Positions 44,700 through 54,806 of a DNA stretch of 64,000 nucleotides are shown here, piece by piece. The first letter of the stretch is position 1. Each line of letters starts with the position of its first letter. The stretch is from Phalacrocorax aristotelis (Eukaryota > Chordata > Aves > Suliformes > Phalacrocoracidae). The notes beneath the pieces are model-generated. The model made no database searches and was not told where the DNA came from. It saw only the letters and a list, made by a program, of their open reading frames with translations. Made by a program: the position numbers and the translations under genes. The stretch covers positions 434,001 through 498,000 of the forward strand of contig NC_134298.1 in assembly GCF_949628215.1 (NCBI RefSeq), in the 5' to 3' direction.

Positions 44700-46545
44700 A
44701 TCACAGAATGGCGGGGGTTGGAAGGGCCCTCTGGAGATCATCCTGTCCAACCCCCTGCTTGAGCAGGCACACCCAGAGCAGGGGCACAGGGCCGCGTCCA
44801 GGCGGGGGGTGAATGTCTCCAGGGAAGGGACCCCACAGCCTCCCTGGGCAGCCTGTGCCCCTGCTCTGGCACCCGCACAGGGAAGGGGTTTGTCCTCATG
44901 TTCAGGGGGAACTTCCCGTGTTCCAGCCTGTGCCCGTTGCCCCTTGGCCTGGCGTTGGGCACCACTGGAAGGAATCCAGTCTCACACTCTTGACACCCAC
45001 CCTTTAGGTAATTATAAGCATTGCTAAGATCCCCCTTCAGGCTTTTCTTCTTCAAGCTAAACAAACCCAAGTCTCTCAGCCTTTCCTTGTAAGGGAGATC
45101 GTCCAGTCCCCTGATCATCTTGGTAGCTCTCCATGGGACTTGCTTGAGCAGTTCCCTGCCTCTCTTTAATGGGGGAGCCCAAAACTGGACACAGTACTCC
45201 AAATGTGGTCTCACCAGGGCAGAGTAGAGGGGGAGGATAACCTCTCTCGACCTGCTGGCCACACTCCTTTTAACACATGCCAGGATACCACTGGCCTTCT
45301 TGGCCACAAGGGCACGTTGCTGGCCCAGGGTCAGCTTGTTGTCCACCAGCACCCCCAGGGCCTTCTCAACAGAGCCACTTTCCAGTAGTTCAGCCCCCAA
45401 ACTGTACTGGTGCGTGGGGTTGTTCCTCCCCAGATACAGGATATTGTACTTGCTCTTGTTGAATTTCATCAGGTTCCCCTCGGCCCAGCGCTCCAGCCTC
45501 TCCAGGTCTCGCTGGATGGCAGCACAGCCTTCTGGTGTATCAGCCACTCCTCCCAGGTTGTTATCATCAGCGAACTTGCTGAGGTTACACTCTACCTCAT
45601 CATCCTTGTCATTGATGTATATTTTGAACAGGCCTGGACCCAGCACAGACCCCTGGGGAACACCACTAGTTACAGGCCTCAAACCAGACTCTGCCCTGTT
45701 GATCATGACCCTCTGAGCTCTGCCGTTCAGCCAGTTCTCTGTCCACTCATCTAACCCACATTGCCTAAGCTTACCTGGCTCCCATAGCAGTGTCAAAAGC
45801 CCTGCTGGAGTTGAGGTAAACAACATCCACTGCTCTCCTTCGTCAACCCAGCCAGTCACACCATCATAGAAGGCTATCAGGTTGGTCAAGCATGATCTCC
45901 TCTTGGTGAATCTATGTTGACTACTTCTGATAACCTTTTTGTCCTCTACATGCCTGGAGATGACCTCCAGGACGAACTGCTCCACCACCTTTCCAGGGAT
46001 GGAGGTGAGGCTGATTGGCCTATAGTTTCCTGGGTCCTTCTTCTTGCCCTTTCTGAAGATTGGAGTGACATTTGCTTTCCTCCCATCCTCGGCCATCTCT
46101 CCTGTCCTCCACGACCTTTCAAAGATGATGGAGAGTGGCTTGGCAAGAACATTCTCCACCTCCCTCAGCACTCGTGGGTACATCCCATTGGGGCCCATGG
46201 ATTTGCAAGGATCCAGCTTGCCTCAGCCATCTCTGACCCAATCCTTCTCAACCAAGGGGAAGCCTTCCTTTCTTCAGACTTTCTCTCTTCTGGGGGCTGA
46301 GATGCCTGAGGGCCAGACTTAGCAGTAAAGACTGAAGCAAAGGTGGCATTCAGTAACTCTGCCTTCTCTGCATCCTGCATCACCAGGTCTCCTAATTCGT
46401 TCAGCAGCAGGCCCAAAGTTTCCCCAGTCTTTCTTTTACTGCTGATGTATTTGAGGAAGCCCTTGTTATCCTTGATATCCCTCACCAGATTTAGTTCTAA
46501 GTGGGCCTTGCCTTCCCTGTTGCATCTCTGCATACCTATATCCTA
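44700..46545 (-). mobile_element. CR1 LINE (-), inserted in the ERV pol region
   Basis: On the - strand: GFLKYISSKRKTGETLGLLL, then [56 protein letters not shown] and [20 protein letters not shown]. The YLDFSKAFD motif is spoiled (reads FTSTPAGLLTLLW after a frameshift), but most of the RT frame (about 486 codons, 44738-46198) is open. The 3' end is CACAGAATGGCGGGGGTTGG at 44702. The ERV sequence continues on both sides. Confidence 0.92.
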
Positions 46546-47170
46546 ATGAAGGAGTTAATGGAGTGAACCTATAAGAATATACATATGGGAACTGAAGCTT
46601 TAATTGAAGCAATAGAGATATGCTGTGGGAATCAATGTGGTACAGATTGCTAGAAGTGTTACACAATGATGTGAAATTTGTGTCAAAAATAATACTAAGA
46701 TCCAAAGAAGACCCCCTCCTGGAGACGTGAAAAGAGGTTTTACACCTGGGGAATACTGGCAAATTGATTTTTCTGAATTACCTAACTGTAATGGATATAG
46801 GTATTTGTTGGTAATTGTTGATACTTTTTCAGGATGGTCTGAAGCTTTCCCATGTCACACCAATAAGTGAAAGAGATGGTAAAAATTTTGTTAAAATAAA
46901 TTATACCTAGATTTGGGGTACCAGAAGGGTCTCTTCAGATAGAGGACCTCACTTCGTGGCAGAGATAGTTCAGGAAGTGTCAAGATTTTTACAAGTTAGG
47001 TGGAATTCATGTCCACCATGGAGGCTGCAATCTAGTGGAAAAGTAGAAAGGATGAATCAGATGACAAAGAGGCAGATTTGAAAATTATGTCATGAAAACC
47101 CAAATGAAATGGAAAGAGTTTTTGCCTCTGGCATTATGAAGAATTAGAGTAACCCCCAGGGACCCAGCAA

Positions 47171-48050
47171 TCCTGAGCACTACCAGAATTGTTGGTGTGC
47201 CCCAGGACTGCAGCCACCATCTTCACTGAGGACATGGTGTCACAGAGCTGTCTGGGTTTGGTGAGGTGAAGAGGAAACCCTACAGTTTCTGATGCTTCTC
47301 AGCAGATGTGAATATGCAGGGGACTGCCACAAGAGCAGCAGTTGCTAGCATCTGGGGGAAGGAGGGACATGGCTGTGGAACCCATTCACACACAGACCTT
47401 TGCTCCTGTTCTGGATGAGAGAGGGGACACAGGCAAATGATTACTCCCAGAAATGCCACAGAAATGGGCAAGTGACCAAGGAGAAAAGGTCCCAGTCCCC
47501 TTATGGGCACTGCAGCAAAACCCTGGGGGAATATGCACGCTCAGGTCCCAATTTCCTCCATGACCAGTGAGACTTCAACACATCAGGATACCAGAAGCTC
47601 TGGAAGGAAGACAGGTAATCCCCCAGACTGTGGCCTAGCAAAATCATGCTGTTAACCCCATCTCCTAGCGCTCCTAGAAGCTGATGTCAGAAATGTAGGT
47701 CTCTTCTACAGGACAAGGCTCCTTCAGGAGGCACTGGAAGCATGATCAGAGGATGGGGCACCTGTAAACATCCCAGCTCAGCTCTACCACTTACAGGCAT
47801 AGACTTCAAAGGGGAAACAGTTTTCACAAGTTGAAACCAAAGACAGGAATGTGTACGCACTTCCCCTGTCCAACCCCCAGATGGGTGCATTCCCTACCAC
47901 ATACACACATGTTGTTCCTTGGGGGTATTCATATCCCAAGGACAGATAAGATGACGCCCATGGGGACCAACCACATTAGTTAGAAGGGATAAGGTCTCCA
48001 AAGAGTCAGGCTACAAGATTGATGCCATGATGTAGTTCAAATGACTTCAC
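47171..48050. other. Gene-free stretch
   Basis: No continuation of the ERV and no gene was recognised. Confidence 0.4.
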
Positions 48051-48632
48051 TGGTTTTGGCTGGGATAGAGTTAATTTTTTTTTCCTAGTATCCGGTATAG
48101 TGCTGTGTTTTGGATTTAGTATAAGAACAATGCTGATAATGCACCGATGTTTTAGTTGTTGCTGGGTAGTGCTTATACTAGTCAAGGGTTTTTCAGCCCT
48201 GCCAGTGAGAAGCTGTGAGGGGGCACACCCAGGACAGCTGACCCCAACTGGTCAAAGGGATATTCCATACCATATGTCATCATGCTCAGTATATTAACTG
48301 GGGAAGATGGCCGGGGAGTAGTGACCGCTGCTCAGGAATTGGCTGGGCATTGGTCAGCAAGTGGTGAGCAACAGCACCGTGCATCACTTACTCTGTATAT
48401 TATTTTATCATTATCACAGAATCACAGGTTGGAAGGGACCTCAGGGATCATCTAGTCCAACCTTTCTAGGAAGAGCAGATTATTTTAGCTTACTTTTCTG
48501 TACTATTAAACTGTCTTTATCTCAACCCATGAATTTTACTTCCCCTGCCTCGACAGTCTCCTGCCATCCCACTGCGGGGGGCTGCGAGTGAACGGCTCTG
48601 TGGTGTTCAGCTACCTGCCGGGTTAAACCACA
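48051..48632 (+). mobile_element. Solo LTR of a class II-type ERV
   Basis: TGGTTTTGGCTGGGATAGAG at the start, GACAGCTGACCCCAACTGG, CATACCATATGTCATCATGC, a TATA-like CAGTATATTAAC, CTTTATCTCAACCCATGA, and the ending GCCGGGTTAAACCACA. A short CR1 end interrupts it at 48416. No clear target-site duplication. A fossil. Confidence 0.85.
48416..48478 (-). mobile_element. CR1 LINE 3' end, 63 bp, inside the LTR
   Basis: The text CACAGAATCACAGGTTGGAA to GACCTCAGGGATCATCTAGT and CCAACCTTTCTAGGAAGAGC is nearly identical to the 3' end of the CR1 copies at 38.9 and 51.3 kb. The LTR reads on normally at both sides, so this is an extremely 5'-truncated insertion. Confidence 0.85.
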
Positions 48633-48959
48633 GCGGTAACACACAAACATCGCTCCTGCCAGCGGCGGGGGATGGGCGAATGCCCCACCTTCACTTCAGA
48701 GCCTGTTCAGGGGTACCAGCTGTCCACAGCGAGAGCTTCCCTGGCTTGGGAGTGAGAGGAAGGCCGGAGCGATTTAAACAGAAGGAATTCTGATTTCGGT
48801 AGAAAAACTTTGCTTCTAGTCTCTTGAATTTCCCCCTCCTCCAAAAAAAGAAAAAAACAGTACTAAAAGAAGCAGAGCCATTTGGCTCTCATTCCAGGCT
48901 CACCGTCGTGACAGCTTTTAACCAAATGCAAGGAAGACAACGATTCGCCTTTCCCCGGC

Positions 48960-49950
48960 TCTGGGCAGGGGCCCCTGAAGCCAAGTTCCCACCACCCGCC
49001 TGGGAGAAGCCGGGCATTTCCCTGCGGAACCGCCACCAAACGCCCCGGCGCAGCGCGCAGCCCGGCCGCAGAGCACCGCCCGGCAGCGCCCGCACCGGCC
49101 CGGCCGGCCCCGCTCGGGCAGCGCTGCCCGGGCGCAGCCCACGCCGCCCCCACTGGGCACCGCGAAACGCTGCCCGCGGGAGGGGCCGTGGGGCGCCGCC
49201 CTCCCGCGGCCAGCGCCGCTCGCACCCCCCGCCCACGCCGCCCCCTCCGCGCGCCCCCCCGCACCGCCAACAGCGCGCCCCGAAACCAGGGATGGGGGCT
49301 CCGCAAGGCTCTGCGGGGCGGGCACTGCCCCCGGGTAGCGAGACCCGGCACTGCGGCCCCGGCCCCGGCCGGGGGCACGCTGCGGACCCCGGGAGCCGCC
49401 GCCCGGCTCTCACCGGTTCTTGGAACGCGGATTCCATAATGCCTTCAGCGCATGCGCTGGCTCAGAAACCAGCCCGCCTCTCCTCCCCCGCTACACGTAG
49501 CCGTCCGCATGCGTACAGCGGCCGGCGGCACCTCCCAGTTCCACCCTTTCGCGGGCAAAAGAACTGCGCCTGCACAGTATTCCCTGACCTGGCGGTGAGT
49601 TAAGTGTGCGTCTGCGCGGCCCCGCAATGCCCCGGAAGAGCTTGCTCGGGGCGCTTCCGGCCACCTCATCCCAGCTGACGGGACGATGTCGGGCGCGGGC
49701 TCGGTGGGTTCGGTGGTGCGGCGCTTCCTGGCGGAGTACGGCAGCGGCACGCCGAGCCGCCTCAAGGTGCTGGACGCCTACCTCCTCTACGTGCTGCTCA
49801 CCGGGGCGCTCCAGTTCGGCTACTGCCTCGGCGTCGGCACCTTCCCCTTCAATTCCTTCCTCAGCGGCTTCATCTCCGCCGTCGGCAGCTTCATCCTCGG
49901 CGGTCAGTGCCCGCCCCGGCCCCGCGCGGGGCTCCCCGCAGGCCCCTTCG
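48960..49950 (+). promoter_or_regulatory. DAD1 CpG-island promoter with NRF1-like and ETS-like sites
   Basis: CpG is dense from about 48960 to 49950. Upstream of the DAD1 start there are four NRF1-type elements: the palindrome AGCGCATGCGCT at 49447-49458, CGCATGCGT at 49506-49514, TGCGCCTGCA at 49565-49574, and TGCGTCTGCGCG at about 49607-49618. A GABPA/ELK-type CTTCCGG lies at 49653-49659 and CCGGAAG at 49630. No TATA box is evident. This pattern is typical of constitutive housekeeping promoters. The long open frames on both strands here are GC-driven. Confidence 0.7.
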
Positions 49951-50971
49951 CACCCGCGCGCTCTCCGTAGCAAAGCTTGAGCCTCCCCTAGCGCCCGCGG
50001 GAGCCCCAGCAGCGTCCGGGGCCCCCGGCCACCATAGGGTTGCCTTAGAAATACCCGATAGCGGTACTTGTGGTAACCAGAGGATTCTTCTAGCCGGCCC
50101 AGGCATTCCCCCTCAGCCCAAGGGAGTGACCCGCAGCAGCCCTCAAACCGGCCCCAGCAGCCTGGGAGTGCCTTTGGCAACCTCCAGCCCTCCCCCAGAA
50201 GCTCCACTTCTGCTCCCAGAAACCTGCAGGCTCCTGACCCGGCCAGCACAGGCACGCCGCGGGGTGCTCCACAGCGCTGAGCCTGCAGGGGTCCTGCCCA
50301 CACACACCGCAGAGTCCGGCTCCTGATCAGCCCCAGAGTGCCCTTGCTTCCCTCTAACAGAGGAACAGCAGGCATCCTTTAGTAACCACCCTGTGGTGAA
50401 ACCCAGACTCTAGTAATGACTGCGTTGGGGTGTTGCTTTCCCATAATACCCCCCAAAATCACCTTAGGTTCATAGAATCATTTAGATTGAAGAAGACCTT
50501 TAAGGTCATCTGTGCAGCCTTCCCTGACACACCCAATGGAGAATGTAGAAGTATCCCCCTTTCTATGTGACTCCCATCCTGTTATAAGACTGCTCCCTTC
50601 AGGGCTCACTTGGCCACCCCTGATAATGTAGGGATGTGGGAGAGCTGATTGCATAGAAGCCTTGTGCAAATTCCCTGCCAGTGTCCTGCTCATCTTATAA
50701 TAAAGGTGGACTTACCTTTCCTTGTGGTACCCTGGTGGAATAGTGACCCAGGCTGGGATGGGCTGTCCCAGGAAGACTCTGCTTCCCACCATTACTTCCA
50801 TTTGTGATCCCTAATCTCTCATTCTTTCTCTGTCACGCAGTTTGCCTCCGGATCCAGATCAACCCCCAGAACAAAGGCGAGTTCCAAGGCATTTCACCGG
50901 AGCGGGCGTTTGCCGATTTCCTCTTTGCCAACACCATCCTCCATCTTGTCGTCATCAATTTTGTTGGCTGA
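49686..50971 (+). CDS. DAD1: Oligosaccharyltransferase subunit DAD1 (two coding exons)
   Basis: Exon 49686-49902 and exon 50841-50971 join in phase 1 to give 115 residues. The first exon reads [30 protein letters not shown]-type text ([20 protein letters not shown]) and [20 protein letters not shown]; the second [40 protein letters not shown] and FVG. Apart from two extra N-terminal residues this follows the vertebrate 113-residue protein nearly letter for letter. DAD1 is a small three-helix membrane subunit of the ER oligosaccharyltransferase, which transfers glycans to asparagines of nascent proteins; loss of it triggers apoptosis (established). Donor GTCAG at 49903; acceptor CACGCAG at 50840. 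The start is the first ATG in good context after the CpG-island promoter. It is convergent with TRAC, the same arrangement as in mammals. Confidence 0.97.
50468..50700 (-). mobile_element. CR1 LINE 3' fragment in DAD1 intron 1
   Basis: TTCATAGAATCATTTAGATT, GAAGAAGACCTTTAAGGTCA and TGTGCAGCC form a diverged CR1 end in antisense. The match fades after about 50530, so the upper limit is a guess. Confidence 0.6.
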
Positions 50972-51289
50972 GCTCTAGAAGAGACTGAGGTACTGATTCA
51001 TGGAGTCACAAAAAGGGCAACCACAGCTCACACGACTTAAGTAATTTTGTAGAGTTGGGAGAGAACTAGACAGATACTGAATCCAGAAGTCTTAGCTCCC
51101 AGCTTCATCTTAGCCAAGAACAGTTAAGCTTCTGGCCTCTAGGTTGATACAAGGTTAGGATTTACAGCTTTCTAGTTTTGTGCATGTATTTTTTTTTTTT
51201 GCTTTAATCATTTAAAAGGCAATGTAACTAGGAGTGTTACAGAAACCTACCTGCATTTCTGTGTTATCACAGAAATATGCCATTTTCAC

Positions 51290-54200
51290 AAAATCACAGG
51301 TTGGAAGGGACCTCAGGGATCATCTAGTCCAACCTTTCTAGGAAGAGCACAGTTTATACAAGATGGCCCAGCACCATGTCCAGACGACTCTTGAAGGTGT
51401 CCAACGTGGCTGAGTCAACCCCTTCCCTGGGGAGATTATTCCAATGGTGACTGTCCTCACTGTGAAAATTTCCCTCTGGTGTCCAATCGGAATCTCCCCA
51501 AGAGCAACTTGTGTCCATCCCCCCTTGTCCTGTCCATGTGACTCTGTGTAAAAAGGGAGTCTCCACCTTCTTTGTAGCTGCCCCTTAAGTACTGGTACGT
51601 GGCTGGTACACGGGGATGAGATCCCCTCTGAGCCTCCTTTTCTCAAGGCTGAACAAACCCAGCTCTCCCAGCCCATCCTCATATGGCAGCTTCCCAGTCC
51701 TTTGATCATCTTGGTGGCCCTTCTGTGGACCCCTTCCAGCCTGTCCACGTCCTTTTTGTACAGTGGAGACCAGAACTGTACACAGTGCTCCAGGTGTGGC
51801 CTGGCAAGTGCTGAGGAAAGTGGGATAATGACTTCTTTCTCTCTGCTGGCGATGCCCTTTTTGATGTAACCCAGCATCCTGTTGGCCTTCTTGGCCACAG
51901 CAGCCACTGTTCACTCCTGTTGAGCTTTCTGTCCACCAGGACCCCCAGGTCCCTTTCCACAGAGCTGCTCTCCTGCCAGGTGGATCCCAGTCTGTGCTGC
52001 ACTCCCGGATTATGTTTTCCCAGGTGCATGATCTTACACTTTTCCTTGTTGAACTTCATAAGGTTCTTGCTGGCCCACTCCTCCAGCCTATCCAGATCTC
52101 CCTGCAGAGCAGCTCTCCCTTCTGGAGTGTCTACTTCCCCACTCAACTTGGTGTCATCAGCAAACTTCATCAGGCTACACTGGATGCCGTTATCCAGATC
52201 ACTTATAAAGATGTTGAATAACACTGGGCCCAATATCAATCCCTGGGGGACTCCACTAGTGACAGGTTGCCAGTTTGAGAAAGAGCTATTTACCACCCCC
52301 CTTTGGGTGCGGCCCATCAGCCAGTTCTCCACCCACTGCACAGACCACTTGTCTAGGCCGTAACACATCAGTTTCTCCAGGAGGAGGCTGTGGGGGACCG
52401 TATCAAAGGCCTTGGAGAAGTCCAGGTAGACAGTGTCCAGCCTCCCGCCCCATGTCAACCAGGCAAGTCACTTTGTCATAGAAGGCCACCAGGTTTGTCA
52501 AGCACAATCTGCCCTTAGTGAAGCCATGTTGGCTTTTCCCAGTCACGTGCTTCGTATGACTTGTGATGGCCCTAAGGAGGATTCGTTCCATAACTTTCCC
52601 AGGGATTGAAGTAAGGCTGATGGGCCTATAGTTAACCTGGATCCTCCCTCGAGCGATTTTTGTAGATGGGGGTAACATTTGCCTTCCTCCAGTCCTCTGG
52701 GACATCCCCCGTTCTCCATGACTTCTCAAAGATTATGGAGAGCGGCCTTGCGATGATGTCAGCCAGCTCTCTCAACACCCTCGGGTGGATGGCGTCAGGG
52801 CCCATTGATTTGTGGGGGTCAAGCTCCTGTAGTAGTTCATATACTAACTCTTCCTTCAGCGATGGTGGGTTGGTGTTTGGTTCGATGGGCAATTTTGTTC
52901 CCAAAGCCTGGGACCCTACAGTGCTGGTAAAGGCAGAGGTGAAGAAGGTGTTGAGGACCTCTGCTTTTTCTGCATCATTCGTGATTGATTCTCCTTTTCT
53001 GTTTAACAGTGGGCCTATGTTTTCCTTCTTTTTCTGCTTGTGGTTGACATGTCTGAAGAACCCTTTCTTGTTATTTTTTATGTCTACAGCCAGTTTCAAT
53101 TCAAATTGGGCTTTTGCTTTTCTGACTGCATCTCTGCACTCACTGGCTATGCCCTGTAGTTCTCGGTGGACAATCCTCCACTTCTGCATCTCTGGAATGC
53201 TTCCCTTTTGCATTTGAGTAGACCCAGGAGGTCATGGTTGAGCCATGGGGGCCTCTTGCTCCGCTTACTTCCCTTTCCTTTGTAGGGGATAAATTGGCTT
53301 CGTGCTTCCAATAGACAGTTCTTGAAGAACTCCCAGCTCTCACTAGCTCCTTTGTATTCCATGGAAGCTTCCCATTGAATCCCTCCCAAATGAGCCCTGA
53401 GTGAACTGAAGTTTGCTCTTCTAAAATCCAGAACCCTTGTCTTAGAGCTGACCTTCAGCACACTCAGCAGGATCCCAAAGTCCACAATGTTGTGGTCACT
53501 GCAGCCAAGGCTATCACTAACTGAGATATTACAAAGCTGGCTTTCATGGTTTGTGAATAGCAAGTCCAGCAGTGCCTCATTCCTGTTGGCACATCTAACA
53601 TTTGTATCAGGAAACAGTCCTCTGTGCATTCCAGGAACTTGGTGGATGACATGCGAGCTGCCATATTGTTCTTCCAGCAGATGCCTGGGTAGTTGAAGTC
53701 GCCCATCAGGACCAGGTTCTGTTGGCCAGAAGCTTGCTTTAGTGCCCCAAATACCGCTTCATCGTCTTCGTCATTGTGGTTAGGAGGTTGATAGCAGATG
53801 CCCACTGCGAGGTACTGCTTGGCGATGACCCCTTTGACTTTAACCCAGAGGCATTTGATAGAGCAGTCGCAGTCACCATAGTTGACTTCGATGCATTCAA
53901 GGTGTTCCTTGATGTAGAGTGCAACTCCTCCACCTCTTCTACCTTGCCTGTCTTCACGAAAGAGCTTGTAACCATCCATTGCGATCCCCCAGTCATTTGA
54001 GGTGTCCCACCATGTTTCAGTTATTCCTATGATGTCGTACCCTTCTGAGTGGGCACGGAGCTCCAGTTCCTCCTGTTTGTTACCTAGACTGTGTGCATTT
54101 GTATACGTACACTTGAGGTGATTACTCTTCTGTTTCACCTCTTGGGAGACAGCTAAGGAACCTTTGTCACCACACTGCTTGGCCTGACTTACTCCCCTGT

Positions 54201-54510
54201 TGGATGTGCTGGTGTGAGCATTTTCGCCATGGATCCCACCCCCCAAGTCCTCCAGTTTAAAGCCCGCCTCACCAAGTTAGCCAGCCTACTGCTGAAGATT
54301 CCCTTACCCCTTTTAGATGGATTCCATCCCTCCCTAGCATGTTGCCATCATTGAAGAACAATTTTGCTAGAGGGGCTTTAGGAACTGGAACTCCTGGGCG
54401 GTTTGGAGGCCATGGTATGGCTGGTGTCCAAGCGTCAAGTTCCTCAGCAGATGAGAAGAGGGAGTTTGGGACAGGGAGAGTTTGGTGCTGGGAAGTGGAG
54501 GACATGCCCT
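51290..54510 (-). mobile_element. CR1 LINE, about 3.2 kb, antisense in DAD1 intron 2
   Basis: On the - strand, from 54505: the end of ORF1 (FFNDGNMLGRDGIHLKGV); the ORF2 endonuclease at 53464-54246 (KCTYTNAHSLGNKQEELELR, ITETWWDTSNDWGIAMDGY, LMGDFNYPGICW) continuing in another frame to about 53147; the linker and RT ([28 protein letters not shown]); RT core at 51706-52458 ([36 protein letters not shown]); the C-terminal region; and the 3' tail at 51290-51345. There are at least five frame changes, among them near 53500, 52650, 52450, 51900 and 51600 (a small duplication there). ORF1 is 5'-truncated. It is the longest CR1 in the window. Confidence 0.93.
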
Positions 54511-54610
54511 GCTGTTACTGTTGCAAGGGCTCACAAGATCATTGGAGCTTGTGGGGTATTTCCTCTTCCTTTGCAGAAACAACACTCATGTTGCCTTTCT
54601 CTCTTTCCAG

Positions 54611-54806
54611 GTTTCGAATTGCTCTAGAGCTCTGATGCCAAAGCCCGGCATTGGAAAGTGCTGTTCCCCAGCAGACCTACTTCCTTGGTGGAGGAAGGGA
54701 ATGCAGGGCTCAAGATTTTTCCCTGCAGACTGTCCTATGGAGGGGTCTGCTGCTTTACTACAGTTACTGTAATTCTTGTCGTCAATAAAACCCTTTATAA
54801 TACTGC
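54611..54806 (+). other. DAD1: DAD1 3' UTR exon (probable)
   Basis: The coding exon 2 ends in a donor (GACTGAG/GTACTG at 50989) 18 bp after the stop codon. A good acceptor CTCTCTTTCCAG lies at 54599-54610, and the sequence from there runs to AATAAA at 54784-54789 with a T/G-rich stretch after it. The exon contains no coding sequence. A stop codon just upstream of a last, untranslated exon would not trigger decay because the distance is under 50 nt. The exon is inferred from signals only. Confidence 0.6.
54784..54789 (+). terminator. Poly(A) signal AATAAA, DAD1
   Basis: GTCAATAAAACCC; the likely cleavage site is 15-20 nt downstream, followed by TTTTCCCTATTGGTG. Matches the expected end of the DAD1 3' UTR. 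Confidence 0.6.

Larger units (their letters stand above)
41210..47170 (+). mobile_element. Broken class I (gammaretrovirus-like) ERV with two later insertions
   Basis: Parts in order: 5' LTR (41210-41756); primer-site-like GGCAACCCAGATGGGA near 41788-41805, the same as in the - strand ERV at 16.4 kb; a solo LTR inserted at 41994-42556; worn Gag; protease near 43195-43440 with LIDTGAIYSVLN; RT at 43500-44130 with YVDDILLGAD; RNase H at 44130-44560 with HTDTKYAFGV and GNRKADK; a CR1 inserted at 44700-46545; integrase at 46560-47170 (PGEYWQIDFSELP, DTFSGWSEAFPCH). Neither Env nor a 3' LTR was found. It has many breaks and is a non-coding fossil, older than the LTR and the CR1 that interrupt it. 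Confidence 0.82.

Noticed and set aside
47171-48050. Env gene of the + strand ERV
   Set aside because: No envelope motif or hydrophobic segment pattern could be recognised after the integrase region.
48824-50375. Several long open frames on both strands around the DAD1 promoter
   Set aside because: They are shadows of the CpG island (few stops in GC-rich DNA); only the DAD1 frame has a family match and splice sites.
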